A stretch of 64,000 nucleotides of DNA from positions 1 to 64,000 of the IMG/VR virus record IMGVR_UViG_3300030737_000007; one strand, written 5' to 3'. The notes under the pieces were generated by a model. The model was not told the DNA's origin. It saw only the letters and a program-made list of their open reading frames with translations, and did not search any database. Shown in pieces: positions 29,988 to 36,296 of this stretch. The position numbers and the translations under genes were made by a program. Position 1 is the stretch's first letter; each line of letters opens with the position of its first letter. The DNA comes from a virus.

Positions 29988-30332
29988 CTACCACAGACCG
30001 TTGAACGCGCCTTTAGCAGCTAAATCTTTCATCCGGTTCTGAAAAAGACGACCGTGTTCCCGACCTGTCTTGACCTTATCCCATTGTTCGACGTGGACAA
30101 GTTCGTGGATTACAGTCATGATCGTGACGGACCGGTATCGACGAAGAGCCCAGTCTAGTTCTATCAGGAACTTGCGTTTTCCTTTTGGGACAGTTCCCAG
30201 AACCGATCGGGTCCGCGCCATTATGTGCGAACTCGGAAATCCTTTTCGAACCCACTTGATCTTCACGTTCTTAAGCCTGCCGCGGAAATACCGACTGTTG
30301 GCTAGGTGATAAATCTGTTCGAGCTGCGTCAC
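29988..30332 (-). CDS. SprT-like zinc metallopeptidase, copy 2
   Basis: 114 aa from GTG 30332 (GTGA overlap with the upstream copy). 'VTIMTVIHELVHVEQWDKVKTGREHGRLFQNRM' holds HExxH and a downstream His, as in SprT/Spartan folds; 'NSRYFRGRLKNVKIKW' matches the family's N-terminal 'N..yF.g.L....i.w'. Duplicate of the neighbour at ~30% visible similarity. Confidence 0.75.
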   Translation of the reverse strand: MTQLEQIYHLANSRYFRGRLKNVKIKWVRKGFPSSHIMARTRSVLGTVPKGKRKFLIELDWALRRYRSVTIMTVIHELVHVEQWDKVKTGREHGRLFQNRMKDLAAKGAFNGLW

Positions 30333-30661
30333 CAAAGATCCTTGAGCGCCCCCAGGTTGGCGAGCCGTTTCATTTCGTCCTGGAATATCTTTCCATGCCC
30401 ACACCGTACCCGGGCCGGAGCGTTCCGGAGTTTACAGTGCGCCATCTCGTGAACCAAAAGCAAGAGAGAGTAGTTGTCCAGTTTCAGACGTTTGATCAGA
30501 GGGTGAATATGGATTCGGTAGGTTCCGTCTTCGTACGAGATAAACTCCGCGGCGTGCCCAGACGAAACATCAGCGTACCCTACGAATATATCGGGCAACG
30601 AGTTTCCGAAGTACTTTCGGTTGAAAACCCTGTATTGCTGCTTAAGCTCCCGGTTGGTCAC
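30329..30661 (-). CDS. SprT-like zinc metallopeptidase, copy 1
   Basis: 110 aa. 'YRVFNRKYFGNSLPDIFVGY' N-terminus and 'LLLLVHEMAHCKLRNAPARVRCGHGKIFQDEM' with HEMAH zinc motif and GHG ligand. SprT-like phage proteins may act on DNA-protein adducts or on the envelope; here they follow the endolysin. Confidence 0.75.
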   Translation of the reverse strand: MTNRELKQQYRVFNRKYFGNSLPDIFVGYADVSSGHAAEFISYEDGTYRIHIHPLIKRLKLDNYSLLLLVHEMAHCKLRNAPARVRCGHGKIFQDEMKRLANLGALKDLW

Positions 30662-31109
30662 TGTTCCAAAGCCCCACCTCGAATTGTCTTCGTCTAGTAA
30701 GGCCGTCCAGAACTACCAACTCCCCGTTGACCCGGGCTTTATTGTACTCCAGGATCTTGAGGGGAACTTCTACATACCCGCCTTGGTTGAGTCCAGTTTC
30801 GGAAATAACGTGCTGGAGGGTACCGGCACCCAGGTTGAAGGTAAAGCTGGAGAGTGCGTCGAACTTATTCTGCGTCAGCGGCACTCGGACAAACTCGTTG
30901 ATGTACCGCTCGGATACGTGGACAAGGTCTGCTGCGAAGAGCGAGAGAGCCTGCTGGATCGTAATCGGCTTTTCCGTACCGTTTAGCGGACCGAGGTGAA
31001 GGAGATGACCCACCCCCACCGTTGCGTTTCCGGAAGCGTCGTTGTATGGAACCAGTTTGCAGCTCTCGAAGGAGAAGATACGGGCCGCGGTCTGGGAGGA
31101 GGTTGTCAT
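30642..31109 (-). CDS. Endolysin, GH24 (T4-lysozyme-like)
   Basis: 155 aa. 'FSFESCKLVPYNDASGNATVGVGHLLH' carries the catalytic Glu, Asp and Thr of GH24 muramidases at normal spacing, with 'LTQNKFDALSSFTFNLGAG' and 'LDGLTRRRQFEVGLW' confirming the fold. No signal peptide, so release needs a holin. First gene of the leftward arm after the non-coding region at 31.1-31.6 kb. Confidence 0.9.
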   Translation of the reverse strand: MTTSSQTAARIFSFESCKLVPYNDASGNATVGVGHLLHLGPLNGTEKPITIQQALSLFAADLVHVSERYINEFVRVPLTQNKFDALSSFTFNLGAGTLQHVISETGLNQGGYVEVPLKILEYNKARVNGELVVLDGLTRRRQFEVGLWNSDQPGA

Positions 31110-31484
31110 GGGTGGTACGACTGGGGTCCGTTTACAATTTGGAAACCGGAAATAAAATGACTTTGGTAATTTAAATAAATTACTTTAGTATTTATGAAAG
31201 GAAAAGACCCTCGGGGTGACCAGGTCACGTAGCGGTACCGGCGGCGGCCAAGGGGGTAAGGCCCGCCCCAGCCGAAACTGATTTTAGGGTCCCCTACTCT
31301 AGCCAGCCAGCGACTCGATCTAACTCACTCAGTCTAAACGAGTTAGCACGCTGTAACATGACTGGCTTTCGACTCTGATACACTGTTGCGAGTCGGGCAT
31401 CTAGTGTATTCAGCGACTCACCAAAGGGAAATTGACACAATCGCGTCACAATACCGCGTCAAGTGATTGATTCTAAAGGCTGTT

Positions 31485-31504
31485 GACTAATCGTAGGATT
31501 AGTC
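31485..31504. repeat. Perfect inverted repeat
   Basis: GACTAATC-GTAG-GATTAGTC, 8 bp arms with a 4 bp loop and no T-run: operator-like rather than terminator. Confidence 0.6.
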
Positions 31505-31517
31505 TCGATGTCGTGTT

Positions 31518-31532
31518 GTCCATTATTCGGAT
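31518..31532 (-). repeat. Dispersed 15 bp site (variant)
   Basis: GTCCATTATTCGGAT in the 31.1-31.6 kb non-coding region. Confidence 0.55.
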
Positions 31533-31595
31533 ATTTTCGCGGTAAAAACACACTGAAAAGTTCCACGTAACCTATTCGTCGGGCGTGTTCAGCAA

Positions 31596-31784
31596 TTAGG
31601 CGTGTTCGCGGTACGTGAACGGCTGGAGCAGCGTGTCGCCAGTGTAGAACGGAGAGAACGGGAACATCTCCGCTAGTTTATGCCTTGCTTCGCTTACACA
31701 CGAGTCGCATACTTCTATTGTCTTTCCCCGTTCGATCTCTACCAGCTTATAGGCTATGTCATGCTTAGGGCATTGGGCGAGCAT
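31596..31784 (-). CDS. Hypothetical protein with Cys pairs
   Basis: 62 aa from ATG 31784 (MLAQCPKHDIAYKLVEIERG) after AAAGGA. 'CPKH' and 'CDSC' form a possible zinc site. Not recognised. Confidence 0.45.
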   Translation of the reverse strand: MLAQCPKHDIAYKLVEIERGKTIEVCDSCVSEARHKLAEMFPFSPFYTGDTLLQPFTYREHA

Positions 31785-31802
31785 TGTATCCTTTGGGCGC
31801 GA

Positions 31803-31817
31803 GTCCATTATCCGGAC
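31803..31817 (-). repeat. Dispersed 15 bp site
   Basis: GTCCATTATCCGGAC upstream of the 62-aa gene. Confidence 0.7.
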
Positions 31818-31976
31818 AAGGTTTCAGTAATCAGGTCGGTTTCAGCATTCGGTGAACCAAGGCAGACGGGTGAAACTAACTCCCATCGCTCAACTTGAAT
31901 GCTCTATCTCTACCCTTGGACTGTCTTACACTCTCTACAGTCTTATTACATCCGTTGCGGGCAAGCTGTTTCGTAC

Positions 31977-32180
31977 TTAGCAGGCTGGTCCGTATTCTCG
32001 GAACGTTGGGCGCGCCTCAATCTTTAGTCGAAACGCCAGCGATTCACTAGGCATGTACTCTGTGACGTTGTTCGCTTGCATCCAGCGCGCGAGCTCATCT
32101 AGGCTGTTGCAGTCTTGTGCGCGTTCAGGCAGTTTGCGCGCGTCTAGCACGATAACCCTATGTCCAGACCGTCGCCGCAT
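31977..32180 (-). CDS. Hypothetical protein
   Basis: 67 aa, basic N-terminus, helical middle ('CNSLDELARWMQANNV'). No motif or clear ribosome site. Overlaps the 32144-32299 ORF. Confidence 0.3.
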   Translation of the reverse strand: MRRRSGHRVIVLDARKLPERAQDCNSLDELARWMQANNVTEYMPSESLAFRLKIEARPTFREYGPAC

Positions 32181-32299
32181 CTGTCCAGCCTATAGCGAAT
32201 CTCTTTGATCCATTCCGCATACCATTGCTCTATCGCGCGGTCAAGTTTGCATCTCTTGAGCGTTGCGCCGTGCCGGTATTTGTCCCTGTTGCGCGCCAT
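32144..32299 (-). CDS. Small basic ORF
   Basis: 51 aa (MARNRDKYRHGATLKRCKLD...), basic and helical. Starts just left of the site at 32304-32318. No good Shine-Dalgarno, so tentative. Confidence 0.3.
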   Translation of the reverse strand: MARNRDKYRHGATLKRCKLDRAIEQWYAEWIKEIRYRLDRCGDGLDIGLSC

Positions 32300-32303
32300 A
32301 GTT

Positions 32304-32318
32304 GTCCGGATAATGGAA
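32304..32318 (+). repeat. Dispersed 15 bp site
   Basis: GTCCGGATAATGGAA, next to the 32299 start. Confidence 0.7.
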
Positions 32319-32345
32319 AATCGTGCTACGTGTCGCTTGTTTACC

Positions 32346-32537
32346 CTATGCCCTTGTACCTAACACGCTGTTTGGGAGTGTTGCGCGCGGTTTACGCTTC
32401 GCCCTGGGGCGCGGCTTTATCTTGCGTATCTGCGTGAGTTGCGCGCTCGCCGTTAGCTTTTGATCCATGCTCGCATTGGGGTCCTCACAGATGCGGATCA
32501 AGACTTGCTCTAATCTTTGGGCGATAGTCTTTGGCAT
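32346..32537 (-). CDS. Hypothetical helical basic protein
   Basis: 63 aa: helix 'AQRLEQVLIRICEDPNASMDQKLTASAQLTQIRK' followed by an Arg/Lys/Pro tail. The helical part is reminiscent of small terminase or HTH-like proteins, without proof. Confidence 0.35.
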   Translation of the reverse strand: MPKTIAQRLEQVLIRICEDPNASMDQKLTASAQLTQIRKIKPRPRAKRKPRATLPNSVLGTRA

Positions 32538-32566
32538 GGGTTAGCGGTTGGGCTTGGCGTGCGGTT

Positions 32567-32581
32567 TTCCATTATCTGGAA
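32567..32581 (-). repeat. Dispersed 15 bp site
   Basis: Perfect, upstream of the 32537 start. Confidence 0.85.
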
Positions 32582-32657
32582 AGTGGTTCTAAGCGGTTCC
32601 CTAAGTCAAGTATATAATCATTACTATACTTGCTTTAGAACCATCAACATAAGGTTT

Positions 32658-32738
32658 GGGGCAGAGTGTTTCCCAGTGGTTAGGGCGCTAGCGCTTTGAG
32701 CGTTGAAAGCCATAGAGGATAGGCGCGCATTCTGCCCC
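32658..32738 (+). ncRNA. tRNA-like structured RNA candidate
   Basis: Ends pair over 12 bp (GGGGCAGAGTGT with GCGCATTCTGCCCC, one bulge). Inside, TAGCG-CTTTGAG-CGTTG would be an anticodon arm with UUG (Gln) and AGTGGTTA resembles a D loop, but there is no T arm. Either a degenerate tRNA or another small RNA. Confidence 0.25.
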
Positions 32739-32764
32739 GTCCGTAAACCGTAAAAAGGTCTACA

Positions 32765-32801
32765 TAGTTATTAGACGTTCAAATGAGACGAAAATCACAA
32801 C
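32765..32801 (+). repeat. 37 bp repeat, copy 2
   Basis: First 20 bases and last 11 are identical to 13450-13486. Lies 26 bp beyond the stop of the third GIY-YIG gene. Confidence 0.7.
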
Positions 32802-32826
32802 CCATCCGAAAAATAATTGAAAATAA

Positions 32827-33240
32827 TTACTTTTGGGCTTGACGTTTGGCCTGATACTCGTCTAACATGTACCGCCTATCCGCTGGCATTTCCCACCTGT
32901 TGAGGACGATAAACCCGAACTTGCCCATTCGATTGAGCGGCGGCTTATGCGTATGAATGAGATACGCCTCTGTCCACATCCTGGTTAGATCGTTCGGGAT
33001 CTCGATACACGACACATGCGTCACTCCGTTGTCTATAAATTCCTGCATTCGGTTGTGGTACAGCAGCCTGTGTCGCGGCTGGACCGATGTTCCAACATAT
33101 AGCAGCCGGTTTGCCGCCCAAACTGTGTATACAGCGGGCCGTTTCGGAGCGGTACGGGCCGCCGCAAACCATTCATTCTCTTTGGGCGTGCCTGTCTTAT
33201 ATGGATAATTGGGTGGGAGCTGAAAATCGTCTGAATACAT
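32827..33240 (-). CDS. GIY-YIG-type nuclease
   Basis: 137 aa. 'PAVYTVWAANRLLYVGTSVQPRHRLLYHNR' is a compact GIY-YIG core (Tyr, YVGTS, catalytic Arg); Glu in 'MWTEAYLIHTHKPPLN' is the metal ligand. No extra DNA-binding domain. Probably a free-standing homing or exclusion nuclease. Own promoter at 33247-33275 with the -10 only 6 bases before the ATG. Confidence 0.7.
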   Translation of the reverse strand: MYSDDFQLPPNYPYKTGTPKENEWFAAARTAPKRPAVYTVWAANRLLYVGTSVQPRHRLLYHNRMQEFIDNGVTHVSCIEIPNDLTRMWTEAYLIHTHKPPLNRMGKFGFIVLNRWEMPADRRYMLDEYQAKRQAQK

Positions 33241-33246
33241 GCTCCC

Positions 33247-33275
33247 ATTATATCACATGCAATTTATTTCAGAAA
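33247..33275 (-). promoter_or_regulatory. Leftward promoter of the divergent region
   Basis: Minus strand TTTCTG (33270-33275), 17 bp, perfect TATAAT (33247-33252). The ATG of the GIY-YIG gene follows after 6 bases, so the mRNA is probably leaderless. Confidence 0.6.
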
Positions 33276-33280
33276 AACAC

Positions 33281-33309
33281 TTGACAATTTATTCGGTGGG
33301 GAATAATGT
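33281..33309 (+). promoter_or_regulatory. Rightward (early?) promoter
   Basis: TTGACA (33281-33286), 17 bp, TAATGT (33304-33309). First promoter of the rightward arm; divergent from the promoter above. Confidence 0.65.
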
Positions 33310-33346
33310 GAGTTTGTTGGTTCAAAGCAAACGGAGGAAACACCCC

Positions 33347-33511
33347 ATGAAAGACGCACAACAGGCTTTCGAGGAAGCGATCGCAGCCGGTAGACTGTCA
33401 CTCAACCCAGCCGCCACCAACTATGTCGGGCATTACATGTACATGGGCCCGAACGCAGCCGGAACACTCGACACGTTCAAACATCGTCTTACCCGGCAGT
33501 ACATCGCCTAA
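33347..33511 (+). CDS. Hypothetical small protein, first gene of rightward arm
   Basis: 54 aa (MKDAQQAFEEAIAAGRLSLN...). GGAGG precedes the ATG by about 9 bases. Tyr/Met/Gly-rich C-terminal half. Not recognised. Confidence 0.5.
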   Translation: MKDAQQAFEEAIAAGRLSLNPAATNYVGHYMYMGPNAAGTLDTFKHRLTRQYIA

Positions 33512-33543
33512 CCGAAACGTCTTTACAACCTGGGAGGTAGAAA

Positions 33544-33717
33544 GTGCAAACCCTAAAGAAACTAACACTTACACACGTATTGCTCGCCGTCATTGCTGTG
33601 ATGCTCGGCCTAACCTATCACCGGCTGTTTCTCATGGATCAAGACATAGAGAACAACGTAGAGTTTTCACAACAGATTGCAACAGCGTTCGGCGCGCTTC
33701 CGAGCTCGGCGCGCTAG
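33544..33717 (+). CDS. Small single-pass membrane protein
   Basis: 57 aa from GTG (preceded by GGGAGG). One transmembrane helix ('THVLLAVIAVMLGLTYHRLFLM', residues ~9-28) and a short polar tail. Followed directly by the composite operator at 33718-33747. Confidence 0.5.
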   Translation: MQTLKKLTLTHVLLAVIAVMLGLTYHRLFLMDQDIENNVEFSQQIATAFGALPSSAR

Positions 33718-33747
33718 TTCTCAGTTTGAGAATTCCAGATAATGGAC
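33718..33747 (+). promoter_or_regulatory. Composite operator: second palindrome plus 15 bp site
   Basis: TTCTCAGTTTGAGAA (33718-33732) directly followed by TTCCAGATAATGGAC (33733-33747), the same order as at 17615-17644. Confidence 0.75.
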
Positions 33748-33786
33748 ATAACCGCGCGGCGCGTATCGTCGCAGAATGAGGAACTT

Positions 33787-33969
33787 ATGGAAGATCCAAG
33801 GGACGAAATTTACCGCGAAATGGCTCGGGAAGAGTACGGCTCCGACGAATGCGAGATAGATGATAACGCAGTGGTCAGCTACGGCGAGGATGGGGCGTTC
33901 GTCGCGGCTTGGGTTTGGGTTCGCTACCCCGAGAAAAGCGAAACAGAGGACGAAGACGAAGCCGCCTGA
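33787..33969 (+). CDS. Hypothetical acidic protein
   Basis: 60 aa from ATG 33787 (MEDPRDEIYREMAREEYG...), chosen because GAGGAA lies 5 bases upstream; an in-frame ATG at 33742 lies within the dispersed site. Very acidic C-terminus. Not recognised. Confidence 0.45.
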   Translation: MEDPRDEIYREMAREEYGSDECEIDDNAVVSYGEDGAFVAAWVWVRYPEKSETEDEDEAA

Positions 33970-34023
33970 TGAGCCGGTGAGATCCCGGCGAAACGCTCGA
34001 ACCTGGGCGTAGCGGTACGCAAC

Positions 34024-34052
34024 TTGACAACCTAACCCCTAGCCTGTAGTAT
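34024..34052 (+). promoter_or_regulatory. Sigma70-like promoter
   Basis: TTGACA (34024-34029), 17 bp, TAGTAT (34047-34052), ahead of the 32-aa membrane peptide gene. Confidence 0.7.
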
Positions 34053-34077
34053 GGTCTAAATCTGAAAGTGAGGCGCG

Positions 34078-34176
34078 ATGCCTAAGCTAACCCCAACTGA
34101 GCGCGGATACATGAAGACGGAGTTTATCGAGTTCGTTTGTCTTATGGCGCTCTTGATATTCATTCTTTGGATCTGA
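34078..34176 (+). CDS. 32-aa membrane peptide
   Basis: MPKLTPTERGYMKTEFIEFV then a hydrophobic C-terminal helix. GAGG lies 4 bases upstream, promoter at 34024-34052. Too short for database-type assignment; plausible because of promoter and ribosome site. Confidence 0.45.
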   Translation: MPKLTPTERGYMKTEFIEFVCLMALLIFILWI

Positions 34177-34182
34177 ACCGAG

Positions 34183-34262
34183 ACCCGGCGGTATCCGGGT
34201 TAGCTCCCCTACAACCTGGCCGCCAAGTGGCGGGGAGCGGGCAACGGGTTTATCCCGGCTAA
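34183..34262 (+). ncRNA. Structured leader RNA candidate
   Basis: Hairpin ACCCGG-cggtat-CCGGGT (34183-34200) then GCTCCCC...GGGGAGC (34203-34238), which shares bases with an alternative stem CCGCC-aagt-GGCGG. A third hairpin GGG-tttat-CCC follows. Similar two-hairpin layouts precede genes at 34078 and 35456. Confidence 0.35.
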
Positions 34263-34285
34263 TAGGTTGAGAAAGAGAGGGTTAC

Positions 34286-34543
34286 ATGAGAAAATATCCT
34301 GAACACGAAAAACAAGCGAAGGTGCTCGACCAGAGTCAAACAATTGGCTCGTTCCTAGATAACGGCGGTCTGGGTGATGGTGTAGTTTTAGCCAAATGGG
34401 ACGAACGTCCGGGGAGGGATAATCTGTACCCCATCCACATGGATATCAACAAAATACTCGCCGCTTATTTTGAGATCGACCTCAACAAGATCGAAAAGGA
34501 AAAGCAGCAGATGCTGAAAGATCTCCGAACGGCTGCCGCATGA
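34286..34543 (+). CDS. Hypothetical protein
   Basis: 85 aa (MRKYPEHEKQAKVLDQSQTI...). 'SQTIGSFLDNGGL' and a helical C-terminus; not recognised. Preceded by a structured leader; coupled to the next gene (ATGA). Confidence 0.45.
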   Translation: MRKYPEHEKQAKVLDQSQTIGSFLDNGGLGDGVVLAKWDERPGRDNLYPIHMDINKILAAYFEIDLNKIEKEKQQMLKDLRTAAA

Positions 34544-34716
34544 AACGCCATGATCTAATGCGCTACACCTACGGCGATATCTCTTACCTGGTAATAGTCC
34601 AGCGGGCAACGCTCGACGAGTTCGGGACTGTACTAGTCAAGCGGGATGACGACGGGCACTATTTCTTCGCCACGCCCGAACGGTTGGAGGCTGTAATTGC
34701 TGATCCCAGCGTTTAG
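34540..34716 (+). CDS. Hypothetical small protein
   Basis: 58 aa (MKRHDLMRYTYGDISYLVIV...). Beta-rich, acidic. ATGA overlap. Confidence 0.45.
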   Translation: MKRHDLMRYTYGDISYLVIVQRATLDEFGTVLVKRDDDGHYFFATPERLEAVIADPSV

Positions 34717-34897
34717 CCGCTCCCCCAGCCGTTTACCACCAAAGGCCGCGACCAGGTTTAGGGCCGCGATTCTACCCGCTGGACGCAAAACAGTAAGCCG
34801 CACGGCGCGAACGGATTGGACCTGTGTAGCCTGTATGAAGGGTAAACACGGGTGCGTAAGTCGCAAATGTAACTGTGTCCGGTGTAATCTAGCTTGA
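34697..34897 (+). CDS. Doubtful ORF ending in a Cys cluster
   Basis: 66 aa. Only the last 25 residues (CVACMKGKHGC..., then CNCVRC) look protein-like; the first half is Arg/Pro/Ala-rich as in out-of-frame GC-rich DNA, and it overlaps the previous gene. A shorter Cys-rich peptide may start at an internal codon. Confidence 0.25.
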   Translation: MLIPAFSRSPSRLPPKAATRFRAAILPAGRKTVSRTARTDWTCVACMKGKHGCVSRKCNCVRCNLA

Positions 34898-34921
34898 CGG
34901 GCACGAAACCGCAGCGTAGTA

Positions 34922-34936
34922 TTCCATTATTTGGAA
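34922..34936 (-). repeat. Dispersed 15 bp site
   Basis: TTCCATTATTTGGAA before the 34949 gene. Confidence 0.7.
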
Positions 34937-34948
34937 AGAGAGGGCCAA

Positions 34949-35167
34949 ATGACTAAGAAGGACGCCGTAGCAACAGCAGTCAAGCGAGTAGACGAGACTG
35001 GGTTTACCTTCCTCGTTTTGCGCCGAGGATATGGCTATCGAGCGCAAATCTCTTCCTACCCAGTTGCGCGAGGCTGGAAGATCGCCGAACAGATTGGTGT
35101 CGGCAACGTACAGAACTTCCGCGATGACCTACAGGAATTCAACCCGATTTGTGATGTCGTTTCTTAG
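34949..35167 (+). CDS. Hypothetical protein
   Basis: 72 aa from ATG 34949 (MTKKDAVATAVKRVDETGFT...), with GAGAGGG upstream. A dispersed site (34922-34936) immediately precedes the ribosome site. Alpha/beta, not recognised. Confidence 0.5.
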   Translation: MTKKDAVATAVKRVDETGFTFLVLRRGYGYRAQISSYPVARGWKIAEQIGVGNVQNFRDDLQEFNPICDVVS

Positions 35168-35176
35168 GAGGAACCG

Positions 35177-35365
35177 ATGCCGAGATACAAAGTAGCTTTA
35201 GAAGTCGAGATCGAAGCCGAAAGCGCAGAGGCCGCGTTTGCTTACGTCCGGTCTTACGCCACGATCACAGACGAGTACGCGGCCCAACACGGTACGCAAT
35301 CGCAGTTTGAGTTCTATGTGTTGCCGCCAGAAGAGCTGGCCGAGGGAGAATTGGTAATTCAGTAA
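35177..35365 (+). CDS. Hypothetical protein
   Basis: 62 aa (MPRYKVALEVEIEAESAEAA...). The 'V.LEV.IEA.SAEAA...V' pattern is a ferredoxin-like alpha/beta fold common in small phage proteins. GGAGG upstream. Confidence 0.5.
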   Translation: MPRYKVALEVEIEAESAEAAFAYVRSYATITDEYAAQHGTQSQFEFYVLPPEELAEGELVIQ

Positions 35366-35373
35366 CACGCCCG

Positions 35374-35424
35374 CCCGAGCGTATCGGGTAGTCCGCCACA
35401 AACCAGCCTCCACGCGGCGCGGAC
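35374..35424 (+). ncRNA. Structured leader candidate
   Basis: Hairpin CCCGA-gcgta-TCGGG (35374-35388) followed by GTCCGC...GCGGAC (35391-35424) with ACAAACCAGCC in the loop; same two-hairpin layout as 34183-34238. Confidence 0.3.
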
Positions 35425-35455
35425 GGGTAAAGCTAATGGGCGAAAGGGAGTGTTT

Positions 35456-35692
35456 ATGCAATGCAAGATATGCAACACCAGGACGGAAGCGCCTTACGCT
35501 GTAGCGACGAGAGTCAACAGCAAGGAGCTTTCCATCAAAAGGTATAACCGCACGGCGCAGCCGGTCAAAGGCTCGGTGTTACTATGTGGCGTGCGTTGCT
35601 CGGGCTCGGCGCTTGAACGGTTCCTACAGTCGGGCTCTCTTGAAATGCCAAACCAGCAAGGGAGGATTCCAGATAATGGACGAACAATTTGA
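35456..35692 (+). CDS. Small zinc-binding protein
   Basis: 78 aa from ATG 35456 (MQCKICNTRTEAPYAVATRV...). 'CKIC' and 'CGVRCSGSAL' make a zinc ribbon. The 3' end runs through the dispersed site and overlaps the next gene. Confidence 0.5.
   Translation: MQCKICNTRTEAPYAVATRVNSKELSIKRYNRTAQPVKGSVLLCGVRCSGSALERFLQSGSLEMPNQQGRIPDNGRTI
35667..35681 (+). repeat. Dispersed 15 bp site over start codon
   Basis: TTCCAGATAATGGAC with the ATG of the 64-aa gene. Confidence 0.8.
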
Positions 35693-35870
35693 CCCCGAGA
35701 AAGTAGATCGCTGGGAGCCCCAATGGGACTATGACTTCGCGGGCATGGGAATAGACCCCGATGGCGGTTTCGTAGCCGTAGAAGATTACGACAAACTCCT
35801 ACAAGTCCACATCCAGACTCTAATCGACTTCAACGCCTGCACCCTAAAGCTCGCCGCAATGAAAGGATGA
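35676..35870 (+). CDS. Hypothetical acidic protein starting in the dispersed site
   Basis: 64 aa (MDEQFDPEKVDRWEPQWDYD...). The ATG is in the site 35667-35681; GGAGG lies exactly 10 bases before the ATG. 'MGIDPDGGFVAVEDYDKLL' is shared in style with 39675 ('KTDYDKLLE'). Not recognised. Confidence 0.55.
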   Translation: MDEQFDPEKVDRWEPQWDYDFAGMGIDPDGGFVAVEDYDKLLQVHIQTLIDFNACTLKLAAMKG

Positions 35871-35871
35871 C

Positions 35872-36105
35872 ATGACCGACCTAGCCGAACGCAGCACACG
35901 CAACCGCTTCGGGACCTCCGAGGTACTGTTCACCAAGGGCAAGAACCGGAAGATAATTGTCGAGGCCCGCCCGCGGTGTGCTATCATAAAGTTCTCAGGG
36001 TTACACGCAGAGTATGAGGTTCCGTGGAGCGCGATCGCGAGCCTGGCAGTAAAGGCAGACGTGGCGGCTAAGCGGGCGGCGAAGAAAGCGAAGGTGGCGG
36101 CGTGA
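35872..36105 (+). CDS. Hypothetical protein
   Basis: 77 aa; beta-rich core ('KIIVEARPRCAIIKFSG', 'YEVPWSAIASLAV') and a Lys/Ala tail. GTGA overlap with the next gene. Confidence 0.5.
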   Translation: MTDLAERSTRNRFGTSEVLFTKGKNRKIIVEARPRCAIIKFSGLHAEYEVPWSAIASLAVKADVAAKRAAKKAKVAA

Positions 36106-36290
36106 TTGAAGTAACAACCAGCAAACAGTGGGCTTGGTGCAAAACCTGTGACGGCCTGATTGTGCGGGAGTCAGCAGATCGCATTTGGAGCCACGCCCGA
36201 TCAAACAACCATTGCCACAATTTGGTCGTAGAGCCTTTCATTTCAGCCACTGAGATAGAAATGGCTTCCTTGCTCCGAAATTCCAGATAA
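36102..36290 (+). CDS. Zinc-finger-like protein
   Basis: 62 aa from GTG 36102. 'WCKTCDGLIVRESADRIWSHARSNNHCHN' is a Cx2C...H...H finger. Its TAA stop lies inside the dispersed site at 36281-36295. Confidence 0.5.
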   Translation: MIEVTTSKQWAWCKTCDGLIVRESADRIWSHARSNNHCHNLVVEPFISATEIEMASLLRNSR

Positions 36291-36295
36291 TGGAA
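36281..36295 (+). repeat. Dispersed 15 bp site
   Basis: Perfect, between convergent stops at 36290 and 36297. Confidence 0.85.
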
Positions 36296-36296
36296 A

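Larger units (their letters stand above)
31110..31595. other. Non-coding region: AT-rich tract and direct/inverted repeats
   Basis: About 485 bp without an ORF. Holds an AT-rich tract (31145-31195), repeated CAGCGACTC and GCGTCA words, a 20 bp inverted repeat (31485-31504) and a variant dispersed site (31518-31532). Could be a replication origin, attachment site or leader for the leftward operon; I cannot decide from sequence alone. Confidence 0.4.

Noticed and set aside
29248-30042. 264-aa rightward open frame
   Set aside because: Arg/Glu/Gly-rich complement of the Ser/Thr-rich decoration-like gene; typical of antisense frames in GC-rich DNA.
33960-34020. Hammerhead ribozyme (CTGATGA ... 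GAAA)
   Set aside because: Core words and stem II (GCCGG/CCGGC) are present, but stem I does not pair and stem III has a mismatch next to the NUH triplet.
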